Assembly: GCA_015680685.1 (NCBI GenBank)
Contig: MNCI01008852.1
Location: forward strand, 744,749 to 808,748
DNA from: Gnetum montanum
Lineage: Eukaryota > Streptophyta > Gnetopsida > Gnetales > Gnetaceae
Length of the DNA stretch: 64,000 bases
Direction: 5' to 3'
The translations under genes were made by a program, and so were the position numbers. Under the pieces are notes generated by a model, which saw only the letters and a list, made by a program, of their open reading frames with translations, ran no database searches and was not told where the DNA came from. Shown here in pieces: positions 23,779 to 35,409 of the stretch (the stretch's first letter is position 1; each line of letters begins with the position of its first letter).

Positions 23779-23891
23779 GTTGCTAGTTATCTAGATTAGT
23801 TATATTATATATGATTGTTATAAAGGTATTAACAATCTATCTTTTAGAAAAATATTAATATTTTAAGTCACACACATTATTAGGTAAAATC

Positions 23892-25640
23892 ATGTCTTCT
23901 TCATATAGGACCAAGACTGCATCACATGATGAAAGCACTCATAGAAGAAATGATAGGATTTATATTGAAGAAAATTAGAGTTAACAATATCAAGAAGGGG
24001 TTTCCTATGCTCATTTAGACCCTTACTACACTTAAACACTATGTTAAACTAATGTAGAAAATCCTAGAGGAGATGGAGTAAGTCCTAGAACAAGGAGGGC
24101 CTCAAGGCCTAGGACCTCTTCAAAACCTAAAAAAGATAAATCAAGGGACCATGGGAAACACTGTCGAAACCATGGTGATTCTCCCAGTTCATAATCTTCC
24201 TCTTCCTCTTCAATGTATAGTTCTGATGAAGATGAATGTAGGTATAGAGGCAAAGCTCCACTATGAGGTTGAAATAAAAATAGAAATTGCAACCATGGGA
24301 AAAATCAATGACATTAACATGAACGTAGCTGAAATCATCACTATCGAGCAAATAGAAATAGAAATAGTAATTTTCACCATGACATGTTTAATGATGATGA
24401 ACCCTTGTTAGCCACTAAGTGCTTGATGTAGATAATAGAGGCAATTAATATACCTCACAAAATAATAGTCTTCCATGATGCCTGTGTCTTACAAAATATT
24501 GAAAGTGGGTGGCAAGAGCTTAAGCTCATTCCTAGGACATTAATAGACAAAGACAAAGTATGGTATTAATCATTGAAATACAATTTAATTTGGTAGTGGT
24601 TCACAATGCTAGAACTCTTCCATGAGAAATACCAAACCTATGCAAGGGTGTTTAACCTGAGGAAACATATCTAAAGATGGAGGAAAGAATAATGTGAACC
24701 CTTGGACATAGCCCTAGGTAGATATTATTCTCTACTAAATAGATGCTTGGACCGTGGTTTCTCTGAGGAAGAGTATCTTTTTCACATCATAGATGGGCTT
24801 CATAATGAAACAAGGGAGATCCTTGGGATGTATGCTCAAGGCCAATTATATGGGCTACAAACCCATCAGATTGAAGAGCTAATCGAGCATGTGGAAAAAG
24901 AAGAAGGAGAGCTATGTAAATGGGAGAATGTTGAGAAATATCACTGGGATCCAACTCTTCAAAAGAAGAAGGTCCATATCTATGGTTAGGAGAAATAGGT
25001 AGCTCTCGATAAGGTGATTCTGAAACAAACCTTGTCAATACAAAAGTCTATCAATGAACTTGAAGCAAGGTTTGATAGGATGTCAGAGTGGATAAATGAG
25101 AAAGTTACAACTTTCATAAAAACCATAGAGGAGTAGGTAATGCAAAACAAATTAAGAAATCACAATAAATAGAGGAAGAAAAACCAAGAAACAACTAGGA
25201 ACACTTATCAGCAAATAGGGAAAATGGCTATAGAAGAAGAGGGTATAGACTCAACCACCAAAGAAGATGATGGATGTGACATCTATATATATGATCATTC
25301 AAAGGGCTATTGCCTAGTCATGTTACATATACATGAGTATTGGGCTTTTGCATTGAATTCCAAGTTTGTACAAAAGGAAATGCCTAGGAAATTACCTTAC
25401 TCATAATGTAATTATAGATAGTCATACAACCAACCATACTATCCTAGTGGGACTTCTTATCAACTTCAAAACTACTATCAACTATAGTGGAAAAACCCAC
25501 AGTCATGGGGGAGGCCGTCATCAAACCAGCCCTACCCTTATTGGTAGCCGAATTCGTATGGATATTTTGTTCAACAACCTATTTCATGGACTACTTCCAC
25601 TTTACTTTGAATTACTACTACTACTCTCCTAAATATCATC
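23892..25640 (+). pseudogene. gag: G2 gag (broken)
   Basis: Starts ATGTCTTCTTCA as in G3 and G4. The gag domain is clearest at 24702-24989 (LGRYYSLLNRCLDRGF, IIDGLHNETREILGMYAQG, HVEKEEGELCKWENVEKY). The zinc-knuckle region at 25270-25330 reads CDIYIYDHSKGYCLVMLH; the second Cys is Tyr. The Pro-rich tail follows and includes AGTCATGGGGGAGG at 25501. The stretch 24420-24700 retains parts of the N-terminal gag domain in shifted frames. Confidence 0.82.
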
Positions 25641-26535
25641 AACCTGTAACATCTTATATGTGATCACCACCTCACACCACTCACCCTCCATCATATCTTC
25701 AATATTCTCATACTCACCTCCACGATATGTCACCACAACATACAATGAGAGGATTGCACTTGTGCTATGAACATAGACAAAAATGATAATGCCAGTAGAT
25801 ATCCACCACAATATTGGAAACACCCTTTCTTTAGGATGGTTCCCACATGTAAGCACAACACTTGTGGACCTACTAATCTGATGTAACAACCTTCTTTGCT
25901 GGAATGATGTTTTCTAATCATATAAAGATGCCAACAGCCATTAGCACACCAACACAAGACATAAACAATGAGCTCATCATTGTGGAGAGATATGAAAATC
26001 CATGCATCACTAATAGTAAAGGATGAAATTATGGACCAGATATTCAAAATATTAACATAATCCACAACAAAGCTAAGGAACAAGTGTGTGAGCAAAAACT
26101 AGTCTACGTAGTAGCCACTAAACCAGAAGACACCTAGTGCCTTGAAAATGAGAATATAAAATTGTTTTAAAGATGCAAGGATGAATTGATCCACTTATTA
26201 GTTCTAGAAATAAAAAAATGGGCCAAATAGAGAACTTAGACATAGATATCTTACACTTTGATTATACACTTGAAAAGGATATTAAACATGGAGACCTAGG
26301 AATTAAAATAGAAAATCAAGAAGAAGAAGAAAACACATCTAGATTTTCCAAAATGGAAATACCTTCAAGTCTAGATGAAGATACATCTTTAAATGATCCA
26401 ACCAAGACTATTACCAATGCTAGATGTGCTACAACATGATTAACTAAATTAGTAACAATGATAGATGGGAAGCCGGTAGTGTATAACCAAGGGATTGTGC
26501 AGTCGATCTCCAAAATGTGTGGCCATAAGATTAGT
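25641..26535 (+). pseudogene. G2 protease remnant and integrase-tail remnant
   Basis: Only short matches to the G3/G4 protease end are seen: AATCCATGCATCACTAATAG near 25998 and GTAGTAGCCACTAAACCAGAAGACACC near 26108. An acidic open stretch (26218-26439, with NQEEEENTSRFSKMEIP) follows, then MIDGKPVVYNQG, which aligns loosely with the last part of the G1 integrase region. Everything from RT to the integrase core is missing. Confidence 0.5.
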
Positions 26536-26549
26536 CATGGGGGAGATGC
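26531..26549 (+). promoter_or_regulatory. Internal polypurine-tract-like site of G2
   Basis: TTAGTCATGGGGGAGATGC, the same block as at 9746 in G1, 39751 in G3 and 52174 in G4. Confidence 0.5.
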
Positions 26550-28728
26550 TCCATATAGGTTCAAGACCTAATAAGTATTTTTACTTTTTTGTTTTATAAT
26601 TTTTTATCATTTTTCTATTTCTTCCAAAATTTTTTGATTCTTAATATGCTTTTCATTTCTTGATATTTTTCTCTTTTCTTGAGTCATTTTCTTTATGTTT
26701 TATGAATGGTTTTATTTTTTTGTTAATAATATCGGTAAGTCATGATGTAGAAGTCAATGCTATGTGTTGGGTTTTTGTGCTATGCTATTAAGATGATATG
26801 CTATTAAGATGATAGGGTAAGTAATTGTGTAAAGTAGTAAGACCACCTCATCCATCCCTATAAGTCTTTCAATAAAAGGTCTTTTTCATGGAAACAATTT
26901 GGTTCTTCTTTTATGAAATGAAAATTAATGAATGATTATTGTATCTTGAAGAAAGAGGTAACAACCAAGTGGGAATGACAAAGGGTGTGACCTCAAGGTG
27001 ACTTGTTGGGTTCTTTTCTTGACTTCCTTTGTGTGGTTTATGACTCCTCAAGGAACATATCATCTCTCCTTCATGGACCAATAAATAGGAAGATCTATCT
27101 TTTCATGGTGTGTTTCCCATTTCAAAAAAATTGAAAATTCAAAAAGAAAAAAAGAAATAAAAAGAAAAAGAAAACAACAAAAAAAATAAAAATAAATAAA
27201 GAACAATAATGGAAATTCAAAGCACACCCCTTAGAGATAATAATGGGCTACAAGTACTAGTTGTGAGGCTAGAAAGACATGTTACCCATGCCTAAAGATG
27301 CCCCTCCAACTAAGAACCTTCCTTCCTTCTCTTTTCTTCTCTTTTTTGGAGTGGTGATTATTCTTTGAGGTGGTTGTGAACTCATGGTGGTTGGCAAGAA
27401 GGAACACATTAATGCAACATCACTATTCATGGTATGGACTTGGTCTAAACTTCGACAGATAAGTATGCTAATCATTTTAATCACATTCTTCACAAGAACC
27501 TATTATGGACATAGTCAAGTACCTTACATCCTAGTCTCTGCATTCCCTTCTCATTCCATTATTTACCTCACTACTCTATGTGATTATGAGCCTTTTGGTT
27601 TTGTGTATTATAGTGTAACATCCCAACCATGATAGTTGTGTGTTGTTTGGAATAAAGGCATGGTCTACATATAACTTCTTAGGTGCCCATAGAGATCTAT
27701 AGAAGTGGGTTTGCAAGCACATTATTTCAAGAGCCTACTTTGGGAAGGACCCACTTGCATAAATGTTTTTGATCATGGTTTTGAACTAACCTTCACATCT
27801 TCCACAACATCAGTGACAGTTTCTCTAAATTTATGTATAATTTTGGGACTAGTTCTCATTCTTTTCAATAATTTTTCTTGCTTTTCTATTTTCATATCCA
27901 TTAATATTTCTTAGCAATCTTCTAAATTAGACCTTTGGTTTCAATTGTTCAAAAACTTGTGTGCTTTCGAAGTTACACTCATTAGTCATGGAGGCTAGGG
28001 ATGTTCATTTTGAATTTTTTTGAAATTTTTCTAACATCCTATTTTTGAATATTATAGTAACTAATAGTAATTGATTAAAATAATGTGAAAAACTTGATGA
28101 TTTTAGTTGCCTCATAGGCTTGGGCATAGTATGCTATCATCACCTTGTGCTTAAATGCAAACTAATGGATTTGAAAAGGATTAATTATTAAGGAAAACTT
28201 ACCAAGACCAATGTTGATCCTTTGGTGACTACAAGTGATGCTAAAAGAAATGCCTAAGGAAAAATTTCTTTTTCCAAGCATGAAAACAAAGCCAAGAGGG
28301 GGACAATGGAGGATATGGCTATGGACAAATTGTAGCACATACAAGATTATAGCTCAAACATCACATGTTTGCTAGATTCATGGGATGATGAGAAGAAGTT
28401 TTAGTCCATCCTTAAATAATGTTTTGCATAACTAGAGAAGCATTGACATAACAATCAAGGTTGGAAGTCTACCACCACTAACAACAAGAAGTAGAATCAT
28501 CTTCAAAGTATTTTTGAAGACCTCTACAAATTTTGTAATCTTCAATGTCTATCTAGTCATTTTGTTATTTTGTAATGCATCCACTTGAATAAGATTTTGT
28601 AATGCAGCACTAAGAGTCAGTCAATAGTTAGCATTAGTCAATAATTCCATCATTCTCAATTTTTTCTAAAGGAAGGTTAGTGTTATTCTATTAACTTAAG
28701 GAAAAGGTTTTATTCAGTCATGGGGGTA
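26550..28728 (+). other. G2 3' non-coding region and polypurine tract
   Basis: T-rich DNA, then family blocks AATTCAAAGCACACCCCTTAG (27214) and GGAAGGACCCACTTGCAT (27745). The A/G-rich run 27122-27205 is much longer than in the sister copies. The end reads AGTCATGGGGGTA before the 3' LTR. No gene is seen; 27960-28345 contains Lys-rich minus-strand frames without similarity I know. Confidence 0.6.
27112..27217 (+). ncRNA. Predicted stem-loop in the G2 3' region
   Basis: GTTTCCCATT pairs with AATGGAAATT across an expanded A/G-rich loop. It has two mismatches and is the weakest of the three copies. It keeps the same position relative to AATTCAAAGCACA. Confidence 0.3.
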
Positions 28729-29697
28729 TGATGAAGCATTAGTTGGTTGCGTCAATAGGATTGCATTGATGCAGCTTCATTGACATAGCCTCTTTGAGGT
28801 AGCTACCTCAACATAGTTTCTTTGACATAATCACTTCAAGGTAGCGACCTCAACATGGTCACTTCAAAGTAGTGATGTCGATGGTGCCACATCGATGTAG
28901 TCATGTCAACACAGCCTTGTTGATGTGATCCCATTAATGCATGCAATGATGCATTGATGTGACCACATCGATGTAGTTTCTATTTTCACTCATAAATACG
29001 TGTTCTCTCATTATGTATTAGCATTTTTTTTGTTAATAGAGTAGCTGACCTCTTGCAATTCCATTTCATAGTATTAGAGAATAGTTAGTGAGTGTCTGTA
29101 GTGTGGATTTGAGTCAGTTGGATGACATCTTATTTGAGTGGCAATGTACTTGGACACATTCCATGAATGATAATAAGATTGAGATTGATTCTTATTCATT
29201 GCAGCACTTTGACTTAGATAGATTTATATTTAATGTAATTTATATTCCATGTACTTAGTAATATTTACATTTTCATGCATATTAATTAATTGGTGGAATG
29301 AGTACAACTAGTTTCGAGCATAAACACATATCTGCTTGGTAATCTCGACAATGTTATTGCTTGGTTTTCCTAATAGCATAGCACTTGGTAATCCTAGCAT
29401 TAGATACATGGGTTTAGGATGTGTACAACAAGCTGAGAATGGACACTCATCGCCTGTAGGGTAGTTTAGACTTTACTTTCATTTGTTAATTAATATAAAT
29501 AATTAATTTCTTTATTATTGTTAGGATTAGCATAAGGAAAAAAAACATCAACAATCATATGCCTCACTTTGGACTAAATCATATGTAACAAAGCTATCAC
29601 AAGTCCAAGTGGGAAGACAATGAATAGTAATCAATGTTTAACAATTTAGATGCACAACTAGTCCCATCCATAGAATTTGACCAGATCATGCGTGAAN
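28729..29697 (+). repeat. 3' LTR of G2 (truncated)
   Basis: Begins TGATGAAGCATTAG after the purine tract. R/U5 matches the 5' LTR closely (AGAGAATAGTTAGTGAGTG, TGTGGATTTGAGTCAGTTGGATG). U3 is unlike the 5' copy: it has CTTTGAGGTAGCTACCTCAAC repeats with a perfect 18-bp palindrome at 28794-28811. The last 60 or so bases, including GTGTAGGGGTAC and CTCATCA, are missing at the N. Confidence 0.85.
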
Positions 29698-29698
29698 G
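29698..29698. other. Single N, probable scaffold join
   Basis: One undetermined base. The G2 LTR stops here and unrelated A+T-rich sequence begins, so the two sides may not be adjacent in the genome. Confidence 0.7.
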
Positions 29699-29916
29699 AC
29701 TCCACAATCATAATCATTTCTTTATTTTGTTATATTTTTATGAAGCACTTACTTTCATACTTCTCTATAAAAATTTGTTTCTCTATTAACGAGTCCATGC
29801 TCCACATTTAGAGATTGGAAAATTATGTTTATTTTATTAGTACTCTCAACATTACCATATAAGTAGTCCAAAACATCAATTTCTAAACTTCTCATGTCAA
29901 CTACTATAAAAATCCA
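29699..29916. other. Short flank between the N and copia element C2
   Basis: About 220 bp with no recognised content. The last five bases (atcca, 29912-29916) are the left target duplication of C2; the right copy is atcaa at 42960-42964. Confidence 0.5.
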
Positions 29917-30240
29917 TGTAAAGTTTATAAGAATAATGATGAGAAATTCAATAGCCAAATACTAAAAGAGAGTAGAAGAACAAGAACATAGATTCAAAGC
30001 ATATCTTCATTAACATTTAAGGTATGTGAAACATTACATCAAAAGAGCAACTGGTCATAATTTTATGTAATATTTCCAATAGTATGTTAACAAATACATT
30101 AATGAAAGTTAACAAATGAACAAAATATTAAGACATCATGACAATGAAACCATTATATCTACAATGTACATAGTAATAAGTAATACAATATATACATAAA
30201 ACATTATGATGAGTTTGTAAAACAAGAAATATCTTTAACA
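29917..30240 (-). repeat. 3' LTR of copia element C2
   Basis: 324 bp, plus-strand ends TGTAAAGTTTATAAGA and ATCTTTAACA. It matches 42638-42959 over its length (for example AGAGAGTRGAAGAACAAGAACA). The purine-rich strand inside it (30241-30257 reversed, ctttagttgacaaagga) is the likely polypurine tract. Confidence 0.88.
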
Positions 30241-31624
30241 TCCTTTGTCAACTAAAGCATTAGTTTTATTTACAAGGATCAAACATTTAATCCAATACCA
30301 AAAGTATTATAATTTTTCACACTCAATGATTTAGTAAAACCGTTAACAAGTTGATCTCTAGTATTAATGGAGATATGCAAGATGAATGCTTCACCAAAGA
30401 CATGTCAAATATAATGCGCTGTAATTTCAATATGTTTAGTTCTCTCATGAAACACTATATTTTTAATTAAGTTGATAACACTTTGATTGTCATAATTAAC
30501 CATTATTGGTAGCACAATGTCCTTAAGCTCTTTAAATAATTGATAATGCCACTATAATTTTGTAACCAAGTTTACTGTAGCCCTATACTCAGATTCTATG
30601 GAAGATAAAGAAATAGCTTTTTAAGTTGTTGACTACCATGAGATTATATTGTCATGGTGCTTAATTAAAAAGCTTGTAGTTGAATACCATGACTAGGTAT
30701 CATCACCATAGTATACAACTGTATAGCCTTCTAAATTGACATTTGAAATACAATCATAATTTAATCCATAATCAATAGTATCTTTTAAGTATCTGAATAT
30801 ATCTTGGACCAAATTCATTTGAATATTTGTTGATTTTTGATTAAACTAGGATAAAAAATTAATACAATATGCAATATTTGGTCTAGTGTTTATCAAATAA
30901 ATTTACTTACTAATCAACTTTCTATACAACTTGGGATAAGAAATAGGTTTTGAATCATCCACATTTTGAGCATTGTTAGAATTTAAAAGTCTTAATTAAG
31001 TCTTATAATCCAACATATGATAATATTCCAATAAATCCAAAACATATTTTTTGGCATAATTCATATGTGGCTTACTATTGAATGAATTTTAAAACTATGA
31101 AAATAGTTAAGCATGTCAAGGTTTGACATTTCAAAATTTTTTTTTAACTAACTCTTAACTTGATGTATCAATTAAGCATTTTCTATGGTAATCACTATAT
31201 CATCAACATATAACAACATAATTACATACATTCTCCTCATCCATTTCCTAATTTGTGAGTCCTTCGTTTTCTTAACATAAAGACCTGCATATACATTAGA
31301 TTGTTTGAATACCATGTCATGTACATATTCATCAAACTTTAGGTACCATTCTCGGAGAGCTTGCTTTAGTCCATACACAAATTTTTTCAGTTTGCAAACA
31401 TAATCACTAAAATTTGAATTCACAAAGAATTCTAGTTAATATTTAAAGATTTCTTCTTGTAGATATCTATTTAGAAAGGTAAATTTTACATGAAGCTAAT
31501 ACAATTTCCATTTATTGAAAGTTAATAAGGAAAAGATATACAAGATGGTACACTTCTTCATGGTGGATGCCAAGATTTCTTGATAATTAATATTATTGAT
31601 GCAAAAATTTATGTTGTAAGGTAA
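30241..31624 (-). pseudogene. pol: C2 reverse transcriptase C-terminal part and RNase H
   Basis: RNase H at 30270-30640 on the minus strand: IESEYRATVNLVTKL, NYDNQSVINLIKN, VFHERTKHIEI and QLVNGFTKSLS, all standard copia motifs. RT at 31172-31620 shows KWKLYQLHVKFTFLN, YVCKLKKFVYGLKQALREWY and an intact LLYVDDIVIT active site. The connection region (30700-31170) is degraded. Stops are scattered throughout. Confidence 0.88.
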
Positions 31625-33150
31625 ACTAATGCATAATTCTTGACAAGCATGGTTTTGTAAGATATTGCCTAGGGAACCTTACTTATGGACATGACTTTCC
31701 TAGGAATCATTATTAGTGAAAGAGGAAAGTAATCGATAATTTAAAAGAATACTAAATTTGAAAATATTAAATTACTTGCAAGCATAAATATTAGAGAAGA
31801 ATAACTTAAAAACATCATCATATTAAGTAAATAATAAAAAAATAACAAGAAAGAAAGAACTTAGCAGAATCATTAATAGCTGCAAGTAGTCATGGGATGA
31901 CAATAGTAAATAGTAGTACTACTAATAACAACATCCTGTAACAACTAATAATAGCAAGATACTATTAGATATTTAACACTACTAGAAAAAACATCTTGTA
32001 AGAACTAATAATAACAAAACAGTAGTAGGCATTTAATAATAAGTTATAGGAAATAATACTAAGCAGAAACTTGTAGATATCAACAATAGCACTAATATGA
32101 AAAGAAACTTTGAAAAAGGTAGAAAGGGTAAGTGTGGAAGGAAAGGAGTAAGATATGGAAAGAAGAATAGATAAATAAAAGACTATTTGGTTTAATCTTC
32201 CCTTAATGTTGTCTTGATCTATGTTTATGAACTTTTATATCCCTTATGTTCATGTTCTTCTTCTCATTTTTTTCTATGGAGGAGAGGCATAGGTGGTATG
32301 TATCTTTTACACATGGTAGTTGGATGTGTGCTTTATCTTCCAATTGATCCTCTATTTTTTACGGTTGCCTTCATATTATCTATGTCAACATCCAATGATA
32401 GATTAATGCAATGCATCAACACATCATTGACTACAAAATTCACTTACCTTTCCTTGATGCACAATGTTACATCATTCTTGATGTATTTCCTTAGTACTTC
32501 TCATTTTTTTAGTGGGCACTTTGCTTTGAATGTTCATCACATCCTTACTTACCTCTAGCTTTCCATCTTTAATCTTTAGCCCTGCAAGCAACACAAACTA
32601 CTTAGCCTTTAACCAATGAAATGTTAGTTTTCCATTTGAAATAGTTTATAGAATAGGATCCTAAAGATTTTTTTAAGATTTAAAAATTCAAATAATTTTT
32701 TTATTCTTTTCACTTTAAAATCATCTCCACTCTAAAATTGTGTTTCTACAATAATATCTTTAAAATATTTTTGAATGATGGTAATGTTGGACATGTTGCT
32801 AATGAAAGAGTTAAAGATATCTCTATTCATAGACTTAGTATTTAAAACAAACTTTAGTTGGAAGTGTAAGTGTAACATATGTGTATCATGGAGTGTGATT
32901 ATTGAGTAATTTGTTAAGTGTAGTGATTGATATGGATAGTTGATATTAAGATGATTTCTAAATTTAATTTAATTATTATTTATGCTTAGTTATGTATATG
33001 AAACAAGCTCTAATCATGGAAGTCAATTAAGGATAAGGCCACATTCATGGGCAATGTTGATTACAATAGATATAATTCTTTTACTCAAATCCCCTTACAA
33101 CCAACCAAATCTTATATTTATCCAACATGTTATTATCTTATCTTTTTATA
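31625..33150. other. Unassigned ~1.5-kb insertion in the C2 RT gene
   Basis: RT sequence on the two sides (31620 and 33237) is separated by about 1.5 kb without copia similarity. The expected missing RT segment would be only about 180 bp. The piece contains A/T-rich simple sequence (31830-32060, with repeated AATAATAGCAAGATAG/TACTACTAATAAC motifs) and a plus-strand open stretch at 32214-32558 of no known kind. Ends are not exact; I saw no clear terminal repeats. Confidence 0.45.
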
Positions 33151-34430
33151 TGAAAAATTCATGTACTTGTTAATACCTTTGTTTGTAGTGAATTTTTAAC
33201 TAGTTTCCATGATCCATTTTTCATTAGTATATTATATTATGCCTTTATTACCTCATATGAATCTTTATTTTGCATAGCTTGTTGTAGACTCATAGGTTCT
33301 CCTACTTCAAATATCATGTTTGATTTAGTCACATCAAAATGATCTTTTATTACAAACATTTTTCTACTTCTTAGTCTTTTCATTGACATTTCATATATAT
33401 TTTCCAACTTTAGCAGTCTTAAGTCTTTCAAATGACCTTTGAATCATCATGGTTTCCATCTTGTTAAGGATCTTATAAAGTTAGAGTTCTTAGTTACACC
33501 AACTTCTTTGTCATCATCTTCATAAAAGGTCATGAATGATTATGAGTCACTAAATTTTCTGTCAATCATCGTAGGATATTCAATGACATCATGAATCATG
33601 ATGTTCCTAGATTTGTTGAAGATGTTTTTGAAAAATACCTTACATGCCTCCAACACTTTGTGATCCTTTATGTCCCACACTTGGTAGGATTTGTAATCTA
33701 TGGAATAACAAAGCACACCATAGAAAATTAGACCCCAGTGTTCCACAAGCAATTCCATTGGAGCACTGGGGTCTAATTTTTTATGGTGAGCTTGTGGAAA
33801 GTAAAAATAACAAGTTTTACTAAATGAGTGAAGATGAAATACTGACAAGTCCCTATTGTTAGACCTTCATTTAATTGGAGGGACACCATTCAAATTTGGA
33901 GTTGAAAGTATATGAATAATATGAATAACATAGTATCCAACTACTCTCCACAATATTTTAGGTAGTTGAACATCCTTTGATAGACATCTTATTATCTCAG
34001 TTATTAATCTGTTCTTCCTTTCTATAACACTATTTTATTGTGATGTATATGACATTATGAACTCTTGCTAGATACAATGATTATTACAATACATTTAAAA
34101 TTATTTAAGATGTTTTAACCACTTCTATCACTTCTTAATATGCTACTTTTAACATTCTTTTTATTGTTAGTTCTTATTTTAAAATGTTTAATTTTTTCCA
34201 ACACTTGTGACTTTAGAACCATTTCATAAAGCTAAGCCATTCAACTAAGATCATCAACAAAAATGATAAAATAATTTTCATTTCTTATTCCTTATGGTAC
34301 AAAAGAACTACATACATTTGAATTTATGATTTCAAGTGGTCTTGTAGTTTTTATCTCATAGTGTTGGGAAAATGATAGATAATGCATTTTCTTAATCTTA
34401 TAAAAATTAGAATTAAGTAATTTATTATTA
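33151..34430 (-). pseudogene. pol: C2 RT N-terminus and integrase
   Basis: The RT start at 33237-33431 has VGEPMSLQQAMQNKDSYEVIKA. The integrase C-terminal block at 33540-33848 reads HHKKLDPSAP...YSIDYKSYQVWDIKDHKV, which matches the copia KLDPK..GIFVGYS..SKAYRVW motif but contains an inserted inverted repeat (33709-33795). The core at about 34130-34300 shows NENYFIIFVDDLSQMAW-like and SSILRSDRSG-like pieces. It is frameshifted and inactive. Confidence 0.85.
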
Positions 34431-35404
34431 TTAAATTTGAGAATATTTAGAGATAACTAATGCATTTTTTCTAAAGATTTTACATTTACATGTCCAAGTC
34501 TTAAATGCCACTTTTTGAGTGAATCTTAATTTTCCTTCATAGACATTTGTTTCAACTTGGTGATCCAATACTTTAAATATACCATTGCATCCAACATCAT
34601 GAGCTATAACATCATTACCATGGTGTATCATGTAAAAAGATATGACATAATTATTTCTTTGAAATTTAACACCTAAACCTTCAACTATCAACTAATATAC
34701 CAAAATTAAGATCATGAAAAATTCCTTATCATAGATAACATCTTTTAGTTTTAACCCTATAACTATCAAGTCCCCACTTTTAATAATTTTTATCAATCGA
34801 TCATCTCTAATTCTTAAATATTGCATATTTGGTATATTATTTATTTTTATTAATAATGATAAATCTTTCATAAAATGATGCGAGGCTCCAAAATTAATAT
34901 ACATAGGATTATTAGAGGTCTCATTTATAGTAAGGGCATTAAGGTTCACATTGGGATGTTGAGCCTCTTCTTTTACAACATTAGTAGTTTTGGGCATAGA
35001 TTTATATTGTTTTCTATTTTTTATTCAACCTTTTACCCTTATTTTTAAAAAATTTGTTTGCCTATCCTTCTATCATGATCTTTTCATTGGAATGATTTGG
35101 ATTGCCATAAGAATTATTAGTTTCATGATTATCCTATTTCTTATATATATGACAATACTCATATACTTTCTACCTCTTCCAATTACCTTATGTTTTAACC
35201 ACCATCTTCTAAGAATTTGCTTCTATTGTAAAGGTGCATCCATTCATTTCTAGTTCTTCTTCAAGGATTTTTATGATAACTCCAGCATGGTGTATGTTTT
35301 TCAGCTATTTTTGATAGTTTATTTGAAGACAACATATGATGGTAATATCACCTTGAGAAAATAAAATTTGATGGTTTCATTTGAAACTTGTGTATTTTGA
35401 GATT
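34431..35404 (-). pseudogene. C2 GAG-pre-integrase, protease and gag C-terminal part
   Basis: GAG-pre-integrase: WHLRLGHVNVKSLEKMH around 34460-34520, partly in a shifted frame. Protease at 34692-34997: NPMYINFGASHHFMKDLSLL, where the catalytic DSGAS is NFGAS, so the aspartate is Asn; KLKDVIYDKEF ends it. Further upstream (35000-35404) gag is heavily degraded and is cut by G3 at 35405-35409. The remaining 5' part of gag and the leader lie at 42288-42625. Confidence 0.82.
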
Positions 35405-35409
35405 GTAGT
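35405..35409. repeat. Target-site duplication (left) of G3
   Basis: gtagt directly before the TGATGGG of the G3 5' LTR; repeated at 42283-42287 after the CTCATCA end. Confidence 0.93.

Larger units (their letters stand above)
22738..29697 (+). mobile_element. Gag-bearing Athila/Tat-like element G2 (no pol; 3' end cut at an N)
   Basis: Same family as G1: 5' LTR ending GCTCATCA, Asp-tRNA primer site, gag start ATGTCTTCTTCA, internal purine tract, conserved 3' stem-loop and a 3' LTR from 28729. RT and RNase H are absent and protease is almost absent. The 3' LTR breaks off about 60 bp early at the N at 29698. The 5' flank is gggta, but the right-hand duplication cannot be tested. Confidence 0.85.

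Noticed and set aside
32214-32558. Plus-strand open stretch of 114 codons rich in Cys and Leu
   Set aside because: Lies in an unassigned insertion in the C2 RT gene, antisense to pol, with no recognisable domain or gene signals.
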